Shown here piece by piece: positions 42,243 to 50,324 of a DNA stretch of 64,000 nucleotides. The notes under the pieces were generated by a model that searched no databases, had not been told where the DNA came from, and saw nothing but the letters and a program-made list of their open reading frames with translations. The stretch lies in the NCBI GenBank assembly GCA_038144425.1, contig JAYQNS010000002.1, positions 930,001 to 994,000 on the forward strand, given 5' to 3'. Source of the stretch: Salivita marina (GTDB lineage Bacteria > Pseudomonadota > Gammaproteobacteria > Pseudomonadales > Azotimanducaceae). Every line of letters begins with the position of its first letter. The stretch's first letter is position 1. The position numbers and the translations under genes were made by a program.

Positions 42243-44329
42243 GTGATCCGCCCGTTCCAACCCGTTTTCCTTCGCCCCCTTATCCTGCCTCTCGCGGCTC
42301 TGGCCCTGCCCGTGGCCGCCGTGGATGAGGCCGGTCCCATCGAAACCATCGTGGTGCGCGGAGCCTACTTTGGCCAGGCGCTGGCGGAGGGGGTCAAAAC
42401 ACCGACGCTTCTTTTAAACGTGCCCCAGTCCGTCTCCGTGATGGATGCGCAGCAGCTTCGGGAACAGGCCCACGTGAACATGGTCGACGCGATGCAGTAC
42501 ACCCCCGGGGTGAGCATTGGGCAGGGGGAAGACCACCGGGACCAGCTCACCATTCGGGGACAGAACACCACCGCCGACTTCTTTCTCGATGGGCTTCGGG
42601 ACGACGTGCAATATTTTCGGCCCCTCTACAACCTCGAGCGCGTGGAAGTGCTCCGGGGGGCCAATGCGCTGCTCTTCGGGCGGGGCGGGGGCGGCGGGGT
42701 GGTGAATCGAGTATCCAAGGTGCCGACCATGGCGGAGGCCTTTACCACCTTATCCGCTAACGTTGATAGCTTCGGCGCCGAGGGGCTTTCCCTGGACTTG
42801 AACCGGCCCCTCGGGGGCAGGGCGCCTTCCGGCTCAACGCCCTGGCCGATGGGGATATGAAAAACCATCGGGATTATAAGGATGGGGAGCGCTTTGCCCT
42901 GAATCCCACGGTGAGCTGGCTTACGAAGGATGGCACGCTCCTGAACGCCTCCTACGAATGGCTCGATGATGATCGCGTCGTCGATCGCGGCATTCCCTCC
43001 GTGGATGGGGCGCCTCTGGGCGGTGCCCGGGACACCTTTTTTGCCGACCCTTCCGTCAATCGCACGACCTTTGGGGGCCACATTGCGCGTCTTCGGGCGG
43101 AGCGCAGCTTCGGGCCGAATTGGCGTGTGAACGCGACGCTTCAGTACGCGGACTACAACAAGTACTACCGAAACCAGTACCCCGTTGCCTTCGCCGAAGC
43201 CGGACCCACGGTGACCCTTGATGGCTACGCGGACAGCACGGATCGGCAAAACACGCTCTTTCAGCTGAACGCCGTGGGCGCCTTCGCCACCGGCCCGGTG
43301 GAGCACACCCTGCTCGCCGGCGTGGAGCAGGGCCGGCAGGAAACGGAGAACGCGCGGCGGGACGCGCTGTTCGCGACGAGCAATGACGATCAGGTGAGCT
43401 TCGCCTTCACGGACCCCCTGGTGGTGCCGGCCATGACCTATACCGATCCGGTGCGGAATCGGGCCTCGGAGGTGCAGTTTACCTCGGCCTTTTTCCAGGA
43501 TGAGCTTGCCCTGGGGGAACACCTGATTCTCGTCGCGGGGCTCCGTGTCGACCGCTTCAGCATTGAGGTCCAGGACCGGGTCGGTGGTTTTGCCCTCAAC
43601 GCTGAGGATACGGAGCTCTCTCCCCGGCTGGGAGTCATTGTGAAGCCCTGGGAAAGGGTGAGCGCCTACGCGAGCTATAGCGAGTCCTTTCTCCCGCGCT
43701 CGGGCGATCAATTTCTTTCCCTGTCCTTAGACGCCCAGGCTTTGGACCCCGAGGTCTTCGAAAATCGGGAAGTGGGACTGAAGTGGCAGCCCACGGAGCG
43801 CCTGGCCCTGGCCGCGGCGGCCTTCGAAATTGAGCGGGATAAGGGTGCGGCCGTGGATCCGGCCAACCCCGAGCGTTCCGTGCTGACAGGCACGAAAACC
43901 CGGGGCTGGGAGCTCCAGCTCGATGGCACCCTAACGGAATGGTGGTCCCTGAATGCGGGCTACAGCCACCTCACGGGGCGGGAGCTGGGCCGTTTCGCAA
44001 ATGGTCTGCCAGCAAATCGCGATCTCGCTCAGCTACCGGAGGACATGCTGTCCCTCTGGAGTCGCTTCACCGTGACCCCCCGGCTCGGTTTTGGGGTTGG
44101 CGTAATCCACCAAGCCGAGCAGTTCGCCTCCCTTAGCAACGCCGTGACCCTGCCCGATTTTACCCGGGTCGATTTGGCGGCCTTCTTTAAGGTCAGCGAT
44201 AAGCTAAGTCTACAGCTCAACGTCGAGAACCTTTTCGATGAGCGCTACTTCCCTGCAGCGCACAACGATAACAACCTCTCCACGGGCGAGCCCCGCTACG
44301 GGCGTCTCGCCCTGCAGTATCGGTTCTAG
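42243..44329 (+). pseudogene. TonB-dependent siderophore receptor, frameshifted
   Basis: The outer-membrane receptor would be about 695 residues. GTG 42243 follows AGGAG and opens a signal (PLILPLAALALPVAAV) followed by the plug domain (VVRGAYFGQALAEG, LLNVPQSVSVMDAQQLREQ, MQYTPGVSIG, LERVEVLRGANALLFG). At 42813-42817 (five G) the frame is lost after NRPLGG. The correct continuation, GAFRLNALADGDMKNHRDYK, is in the other frame and runs to the barrel terminus YGRLALQYRF at 44329. One added G joins both parts. Without it the barrel is missing. Ferric-siderophore uptake is the family function; the Fur-type box supports it. Confidence 0.9.
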
Positions 44330-44333
44330 GGTC

Positions 44334-45146
44334 TTATTGGCTCATATACCAACCCCCGTTCGGGGACAGGCACTGGCCCGTGACGAACTTCGCTTCGTCG
44401 CTGGCCAGGTATACCGCAGCAAAGGCGATGTCGTCGGGCTCCCCGAGCCGGCCGAGGGGCGTTTGTGCTTCCAGCATGGGATGCATAGGCGCAAGGGGGT
44501 CCGTCATATCCGTGTGGATCCACCCCGGGGCAATGGCATTCACGCGGATCTGGTATAAGGCCAATTCATGGGCGAGGGCGCGGGTCAGGCCCAGGATGCC
44601 GGCCTTTGCAGCGCAATAGGCTGGACCTCCAGGGCGTCCGAAGGTACCCATAATGCTGCTCAAGTTCAGGATGTTGCCGCCGCTGTGCATCATCCGCGCC
44701 GTGGCTTCCCGGCTGCAGAAGAAGGTGCCGTCCAGGTGCACGCCGATCATGCGGTGCCAGGACTCATCCGTGACTTCCGTGAAGAGCCCGCCGAGGGGCG
44801 CCTCGGGGGTTTCCCCGGCCTGCATCTTCTCTACCATTTCGGCGATGCGCGTGCGGGCGCTATTGTCTCCCTCCAAGCCGCTGATGCCGGCGTTGTTGAC
44901 GAGGATATCAAGGCGGTCGGTCATGCCGTCCACGGCCTTGAACATGGCGGTTACGGAGGCGGAATCGCTGACGTCGCAAGCGACCGCCTCGCCGCCAAGG
45001 CGGTCCGCCGTCGCCTTCGCCGCGCTCAGGTTTAAATCGTTGATGATGACCCGAGCGCCAGCTTCCGTGAAGCGTTCGGCAATGCGGGCCCCGAGGCCCC
45101 GAGCAGCCCCGGTGATCAGGGCAGTTTTTCCTTCTAAGCGACTCAT
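44334..45146 (-). CDS. SDR family oxidoreductase
   Basis: This 270-residue dehydrogenase begins MSRLEGKTALITGAARGLGARIAERF, with the TGAARGLG cofactor motif, then NNAG, LNLSSIMGTFG and YCAAKAGILGLTRALA (catalytic Tyr and Lys). The C-terminal KFVTGQCLSPNGGWYMSQ is typical. The ATG at 45146 is chosen; extension to 45284 lacks similarity. It is 14 bp behind the epoxide-hydrolase-like gene on the minus strand and converges with the TonB receptor end (4 bp apart). Substrate is unknown. Confidence 0.9.
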   Translation of the reverse strand: MSRLEGKTALITGAARGLGARIAERFTEAGARVIINDLNLSAAKATADRLGGEAVACDVSDSASVTAMFKAVDGMTDRLDILVNNAGISGLEGDNSARTRIAEMVEKMQAGETPEAPLGGLFTEVTDESWHRMIGVHLDGTFFCSREATARMMHSGGNILNLSSIMGTFGRPGGPAYCAAKAGILGLTRALAHELALYQIRVNAIAPGWIHTDMTDPLAPMHPMLEAQTPLGRLGEPDDIAFAAVYLASDEAKFVTGQCLSPNGGWYMSQ

Positions 45147-45159
45147 GGTGTTTCCTCCC

Positions 45160-46119
45160 CTAGGCTTGGTCCTGGCCAAGCGTTTGTAGTCCGCGCTGTA
45201 ACAGCCAAGCGATGAGCAGCGCGTTCGTTTCCTCCGGTGCTTCTTGCTGAATCCAGTGGCCGCAGGGCAGGCCGTGGACGTCAAGGTCCGGCGCCACGGC
45301 CTCGAGATCCTGTGGGGGCGGCACCATGTCGAAGTGGCCCCAGATCATGAGCGTGGGCACCGTGATCCGTTCCCGAACTCCCTTTAGCGTCGTCCAGTTT
45401 CGAGCGAAGTTGCGGTACCAGTTGATGCCTGGGGTAAAGCCCGTGCGAGCGAAGGCCTGGTCGAAGACCATAAGGTCTTCGTCGCTCATGAGCGGCGCGC
45501 CGGGGGCGCCGGCCGCCTGGGCCAGGGCGAGGAGAGGCGGTAGGTCGCTGTCCCCGGGCGGGCTGGGCGGCGCCTCGGCCCGGCGGTACATATTGCGCAG
45601 GAAGTTCGTGCGGTGGGCGTCGAGCACCGCATCAGCCTCCCCCGGGGCGTCATTGAAGTGAACGATGTAGTGCTTTGGACCAAGGGCCTTACGCCAGAAG
45701 CTCACCCAGTCCTCGGCCCCCCGGCGCAGGTAGGAGACGCTCAGATTGGCGACGGCGCGCACCCGGGCGGGCTTCAGCACGGCCATGGCCCAAACCACGA
45801 GGGCCCCCCAGTCGTGGCCCACAAAGATTGCTTTTTCGTGCCCGTAGTGGGACAGGAGATCCTCGAGATCGTCGGTGAGGGCCGTGATGTCGTAGGCCTC
45901 GACGGCCTCCGGGCAGCTGCTGGCGCCGTAGCCCCGCTGGTTAGGGACGATAACGTCGAAGCCCGCGGCGGCGAGGACGGGAATTTGGTGACGCCAGCTA
46001 TAGGCGTGCTCTGGCCAGCCGTGACAGAGCACGATGGCGGGTCCCCTGGCCGTTCCTGAGCGGAACACCTCAAGGGTTGCACCACGGGTGCGCACAAAAT
46101 CCGCTTGCGGAAAGTCCAT
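45160..46119 (-). CDS. Alpha/beta hydrolase, epoxide hydrolase-like
   Basis: This 319-residue hydrolase has oxyanion loop LCHGWPEHAYSWRHQIP, nucleophile Asp in FVGHDWGALVVWAMAVL, and final catalytic region VPTLMIWGHFDMVPPP then LPCGHWIQQEAPEETNALL. These fit an epoxide hydrolase. Whether the substrate is an epoxide cannot be read from the motifs. It is co-directional with the SDR behind it and divergent from the formylglycine-generating-enzyme-like gene, with a gap of 65 bp between starts. Confidence 0.88.
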   Translation of the reverse strand: MDFPQADFVRTRGATLEVFRSGTARGPAIVLCHGWPEHAYSWRHQIPVLAAAGFDVIVPNQRGYGASSCPEAVEAYDITALTDDLEDLLSHYGHEKAIFVGHDWGALVVWAMAVLKPARVRAVANLSVSYLRRGAEDWVSFWRKALGPKHYIVHFNDAPGEADAVLDAHRTNFLRNMYRRAEAPPSPPGDSDLPPLLALAQAAGAPGAPLMSDEDLMVFDQAFARTGFTPGINWYRNFARNWTTLKGVRERITVPTLMIWGHFDMVPPPQDLEAVAPDLDVHGLPCGHWIQQEAPEETNALLIAWLLQRGLQTLGQDQA

Positions 46120-46184
46120 CCCCTCTCCTTTTCCCCTATGCTTCCCACCTGGAGCTTACGCGAAAGGCCGGGGGGCAGGGCAAG

Positions 46185-47108
46185 ATGAGACGCGCGCAGC
46201 CAGGCGGAGGACGATGGGGAGGGGCGCTGACCTTGGCGCTAGCTCTCAGCGCCTGTGCGCCGCCCCCAGGCCCGGAGGGCGGGCAGTGTCTGAGTGCGGC
46301 GCCCGCTGTCGTGAGCATTCCTCAAGGCGAAGGGAGGATGGGCTCCGACGCGGCGTATCCCGAGGAAAGGCCAGCCCGCCCAGTGCGCAGCGGCGGGTTC
46401 TCCATCGATGCGGTTGAGGTAAGCAATGCGGCCTTCGCCCGTTTCGTGGCGGCCACGGGCTACATCACCGATGCAGAGCGGCCCCAGCCGGGCTTCGAGG
46501 TGCCCGGCGCCGCGGTCTTCGCCTATCCGACCCCAGAAAACCCGAGCTGGTGGCGCTTCGTGGAAGGAGCCTCCTGGCGAGCGCCGGAGGGCCCCGGGTC
46601 CTCCATCGAGGGACTGGAAGCGCTTCCCGTGGTGCAGGTGTCCCAGCGTGACGCGGTGGCCTACGCCGCCTGGGCCGGAGGACGCTTACCCACGGAGACG
46701 GAGTGGGAGTTCGCCGCCCGGGCCGGGAGCACCACGCGTTATGTTTGGGGGGACGCTCTGGCGCCGAAAGGCGTCCTTCAGGCGAACACCTGGCAGGGGC
46801 CCTTCCCGGTCCGCAATAGCGGCGATGATGGCTATCTGAGTCGGGCCCCCGGAGGCTGCTTTCCGCCGAACGGTTTTGGCCTGTACGACATGATCGGCAA
46901 CGTCTGGGAATGGACCGCCACCCCCTATGACGATCCTGTCGCGGAAGGAGAGGCCCGCTACACCATCAAGGGTGGCTCCTACCTTTGCGCCGAAAACTAC
47001 TGTCACCGCTTCCGGGCCTCGGCCCGGCAGGCTCAGGAGGCGGGGCTACCGACCAATCACATCGGCTTCCGCATTGTTTATGATGCGGATCAGGCTAGGA
47101 AGGGTTAG
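46185..47108 (+). CDS. Exported formylglycine-generating enzyme-like lipoprotein
   Basis: This 307-residue protein of the SUMF1 family has a lipoprotein signal from ATG 46185 (GGALTLALALSACAPP, lipid Cys24). The core contains DAVEVSNAAFARFVAATGY, PVVQVSQRDAVAYAAWAGGRLPTETEWEFAARAG, GLYDMIGNVWEWTATPYDD and GGSYLCAENYCHRFRASAR. The last block has C268 and C273, the spacing of the copper-site cysteines of aerobic formylglycine-generating enzymes, so activity is plausible. These enzymes convert a sulfatase Cys to formylglycine. No sulfatase gene is in the window. An exported location is unusual for a bacterial enzyme of this kind. The GFA gene follows at 11 bp. Confidence 0.85.
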   Translation: MRRAQPGGGRWGGALTLALALSACAPPPGPEGGQCLSAAPAVVSIPQGEGRMGSDAAYPEERPARPVRSGGFSIDAVEVSNAAFARFVAATGYITDAERPQPGFEVPGAAVFAYPTPENPSWWRFVEGASWRAPEGPGSSIEGLEALPVVQVSQRDAVAYAAWAGGRLPTETEWEFAARAGSTTRYVWGDALAPKGVLQANTWQGPFPVRNSGDDGYLSRAPGGCFPPNGFGLYDMIGNVWEWTATPYDDPVAEGEARYTIKGGSYLCAENYCHRFRASARQAQEAGLPTNHIGFRIVYDADQARKG

Positions 47109-47119
47109 GAGAGAGACGA

Positions 47120-47533
47120 ATGAGCGAAAAGGGTGGTTGCCTCTGCGGCCAGTACAGCTACGCCTTCCCCCGGGAGGCCGTGGTGTCTTCCCACCATTGC
47201 CACTGTACCGACTGCCAAAAGATGACCGGTAGCGGTAAGGCCACCATTATCATGGTGCCGACGGAGACCTTGGCGTCCACCGGTGAGCTGAAGACCTATA
47301 CGGTCACGGGCACGGACGGGGGGCAGGTAACGCGGGGGTTTTGTCCCACCTGTGGCTCTCAGGTGTTGAGCTACCTCGAGGGCATGGACGCGCTGAAGTT
47401 CATCAAGGCAGGCACCCTTGAGAACAGCGACTGGGTGACCATCGCCTCGAGCTTTTGGTCCAGCACGGCCCGATCCTGGGATCCGGTGCGCGCCGATGCC
47501 CAGGCCTTTGAGAAAAACCCCAGCGGCGTTTAA
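47120..47533 (+). CDS. GFA family (CENP-V/GFA domain) protein
   Basis: This 137-residue protein has zinc-binding Cys clusters CLCGQYSY, HCHCTDCQKMTGSGKA and FCPTCGSQV, the glutathione-dependent formaldehyde-activating-enzyme fold. Members bind zinc and may add glutathione to formaldehyde, though many are of unknown function. It is 11 bp behind the FGE-like gene and probably co-transcribed. It overlaps the end of the quinone-reductase gene by 4 bp. Confidence 0.88.
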   Translation: MSEKGGCLCGQYSYAFPREAVVSSHHCHCTDCQKMTGSGKATIIMVPTETLASTGELKTYTVTGTDGGQVTRGFCPTCGSQVLSYLEGMDALKFIKAGTLENSDWVTIASSFWSSTARSWDPVRADAQAFEKNPSGV

Positions 47534-48515
47534 GCATCTGAAAGGTCCTGCGTAATCACCAGCTTGCCGGCGATGGCGCCGGCGAGCTGATCGTCGAGGG
47601 CAGGAGCCACGGCCTCCAGGGGGCGGGCGTCTACGGGCGGTGCCGTCAGCGCTCCACTCTCCAAGAGGGCGCGCAGGCGCGCAGCGAGGCGGGGATTTAG
47701 AGTGGGGTCGGCGCGCATGGCGCCGCCCCAGTCCACGCCCACTACGCTGCTACGCTTTAGCAGGGCCAGGTTTAGGGGTAGCTTGGGAATGGTGCCGCTG
47801 GCAAAGCCCACCACCAGATGGCGGCCGCCAGGGCTCAAGCTGCGGAAGGCCGCTTCGCTGAAGCTCCCCCCACCGGGTCGTACACCACCGTGAGTGCCTC
47901 GCCGCGAAGGGCCGCCTTCAGATCGTCCCTAAAGCTGTGGAGATGAGGGTTCACTACCGCGTCGGCGCCCGCGCTGCGGGCCGCCTGCGCTTTGGCGCTA
48001 GAGGACGCCCCGGCGATAACCCAAGCCCCCAGGGCCTTGGCCACGGCGATCGCCGCCGTTCCTACGCCCCCGCCACCGCCGAGCACCAGCATGCGTTCCC
48101 CCGGGGCGAGGTCGATGCAGTCCTCAAGCCCATAAAGGGCGGTGAAGCTGTTGATGGGCAGGCTCGCCCCCTGGGCCAGAGAAAGCCCCTTGGGAAGGGC
48201 GTACACCTGGCCTGCCGGCGCAAGCGCCCCCTCCGCAAGGGTGCCCTGGCCGAGGCCGTAGACCTCGTCGCCCACGGCGAGGCCCTCCACCCCGGCTCCC
48301 AGGGCCTCCACCGTGCCGGCAAATTCGCTGCCAGGTACGTAGGGGAGGGGCGGTTGGATCTGGTATTTCCCGGCGATCAATAGACCATCAACAAAACCCA
48401 GCCCCGTGGCGCCGACGCGCACGGACACCTGTCCTGGACCGGGCTTGGGCCAGGGGGCTTCTTCAAGCACGAGGTCCTTCGGCGGGCCATAGCGATGGCA
48501 AACAAGGCGTTTCAT
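47530..48515 (-). pseudogene. Zinc-less quinone oxidoreductase / MDR alcohol dehydrogenase, frameshifted
   Basis: The enzyme would be about 328 residues. It begins MKRLVCHRYGPPKDLVLEE and has VPGSEFAGTVEALG, then the cofactor motif LVLGGGGGVGTAAIAVAKALG. After VVYDPVGG the frame is lost. FSEAAFRSLSPGGRHLVVGF and GKLVITQDLSDA continue it in another frame to 47530. One extra G in the six-base run 47866-47871 (C on the plus strand) restores it. The medium-chain reductase family reduces quinones or enones with NADPH. It is 9 bp downstream of the ABC exporter gene and may be expressed with it. Confidence 0.87.
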
Positions 48516-48524
48516 AGGGCCTCC

Positions 48525-50324
48525 TCAAACGATGGCGGTGGGGCCCTGGGCCAGAAGACCGGCGTAGATCCCTCCCTGGGCCTGAAGGGTTTCATGGGTG
48601 CCCAGCTCGGCAATGGTGCCGCCGGAAATCACGGCAATCTGATCGGCGTGGCGGATGGTGGACAGGCGATGCGCCACCACCACAGCGACGCGATCGGCGA
48701 GCACGGCCTTTAGGGCCTGGGTAATGAGTGCCTCCGTTTCCGAGTCGATGGTGGCCGTCGCCTCGTCCAGGATCACCAGTTCCGCATTGCACAGTAGCAC
48801 CCGGGTGAGGGACAGAAGCTGGCGCTGCCCCGCGGATAAGCGGTTGCCCCCTTCTCCCACCTCAAAGGCCAGGCCCTGGGGGAGCGCGCGGACGAGGGCG
48901 GCGCCTTGGCTGGTTTCCAGCGCGGCCCAGAGTTCGGCTTCCGAGGCGCCGGGTTTCGCAAAGCGAAGGTTGTCTGCAACAGTGCCGGAGAAGACGTGGG
49001 CGTGCTGAAGCACGACCCCGAGGCGTGCCTGCCAAGCCTGCAGGGGTAGCTCCCGATACTCCATCCCATCGACGTAAATGCCGCCGCGAGTGGGTTCATA
49101 AAAGCGACAAAGCAGAGCGCTCAGGGTGCTTTTGCCACCCCCCGTGGGGCCGATGAGCGCCGTGAGCGTGCCGCGGCGCAGGGTCAACTGGATATCCCGG
49201 AGTACCTGGGGCCCCGTGCCGTAGGCGAAGGCGAGGTCCCGAACTTCAACGCATTGAAGCGGCTCGCTTACCTCAAGGGGTCGCGCTTGTACTGCCTCGC
49301 TATCGCGAATCTCTGGCTCTGCATTGACGAGGGAGAGGACCCGTTCCGCCGACGCCTGAGCCATCTGCATCTCTGCGAACCAGTGGGCAAGCTGCTCCAC
49401 GGGCTCAAAAAAGTGGCGAGCGTAGGAGAGGAAGGCAAGGACCGTCCCCGCGCTCAGGGCGCCAAGGAAGAGCTCAAGCCCGCCGAGAGCCAGGGCGCCG
49501 CCGAGGGCGAGGCTTGAGAGCGTGAGCACCACGGGAAGGTAGATCGCGCCATAGATAAGGTTCTTCACCGAGGCGCCATACATGGCATCGCTCAGGCCCT
49601 GGAAGCGACGGTGATTGTCGCGCTCCCGCTGAAAAGCCTGGGTGGTTTGCACGCCCATGACCGTCTCGTTGAAGTTTGCCGTGAGCTGAGCGTTGTAGCG
49701 GCGCACATCCCGGGCCGTGGTGAGAATCTTTTGCTGAAAGCGCAAGCTGGCTAACGCCAGGAGCGGCACAATGGCTACCACAGTTACCGTGAGGTTCGGG
49801 GCCATGATGATCATTGCGACGAGGGCACCGCTCATCACCGTTCCCCCCCAAGCGAGGTCCAAAAGACCCCAGGCCAGGATATTCGAAAGTCGTTCGCAGT
49901 CTGAGGTCATGCGCGCCATGAGCCAGCCCACGGGGCGGCGGTCAAAGTAGGCGAAGGAGAGGTCCTGAAGCTGGTTGAAGGCGTCCCGGCGAATGTCATG
50001 GCTGATGTGGGTGCGGAGCCGACCCCCAAGAAAGATGAAGGCGCCCACGGCCCCGGCGAGGGCAACGGTGGCTCCCCCATAGGCCCAAAACCAGGGCGTC
50101 AGGTTCGCCTGGGCGCCGCTTTCTCCGATGGCGTCAACCACTTCACGGGTAATGAGGGGGAAGGCGACGTCCATGAGAGCGACCACCACGGCGCAGGCGC
50201 AGAGTCCCCAGACCCAAGTGCGGTAGGGACGGGTATAGCCCCAGAGCTGGCGCCAAAGGTCTCCCGCGAGCCGTTCGGCTAGCGCGTCGTCGGTGTAGAG
50301 GGCGTCGTCGTAAGCGGTGCTCAT
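48525..50324 (-). CDS. ABC exporter, MdlB-like half (transmembrane plus ATPase)
   Basis: This 599-residue half-transporter has six membrane segments followed by an ATPase domain. Motifs are Walker A LIGPTGGGKSTL, signature LSAGQRQLLSLTRVLL, and Walker B LVILDEATATIDSETE with the catalytic Glu. It begins MSTAYDDALYTDDALAERL at ATG 50324, overlapping the stop of the MdlA-like gene (ATGA). Further upstream frame is a shadow. With its partner it forms a heterodimer exporting lipids or drugs. The divergent signature (LSAGQ) pairs with the non-catalytic site of the partner. Confidence 0.9.
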   Translation of the reverse strand: MSTAYDDALYTDDALAERLAGDLWRQLWGYTRPYRTWVWGLCACAVVVALMDVAFPLITREVVDAIGESGAQANLTPWFWAYGGATVALAGAVGAFIFLGGRLRTHISHDIRRDAFNQLQDLSFAYFDRRPVGWLMARMTSDCERLSNILAWGLLDLAWGGTVMSGALVAMIIMAPNLTVTVVAIVPLLALASLRFQQKILTTARDVRRYNAQLTANFNETVMGVQTTQAFQRERDNHRRFQGLSDAMYGASVKNLIYGAIYLPVVLTLSSLALGGALALGGLELFLGALSAGTVLAFLSYARHFFEPVEQLAHWFAEMQMAQASAERVLSLVNAEPEIRDSEAVQARPLEVSEPLQCVEVRDLAFAYGTGPQVLRDIQLTLRRGTLTALIGPTGGGKSTLSALLCRFYEPTRGGIYVDGMEYRELPLQAWQARLGVVLQHAHVFSGTVADNLRFAKPGASEAELWAALETSQGAALVRALPQGLAFEVGEGGNRLSAGQRQLLSLTRVLLCNAELVILDEATATIDSETEALITQALKAVLADRVAVVVAHRLSTIRHADQIAVISGGTIAELGTHETLQAQGGIYAGLLAQGPTAIV

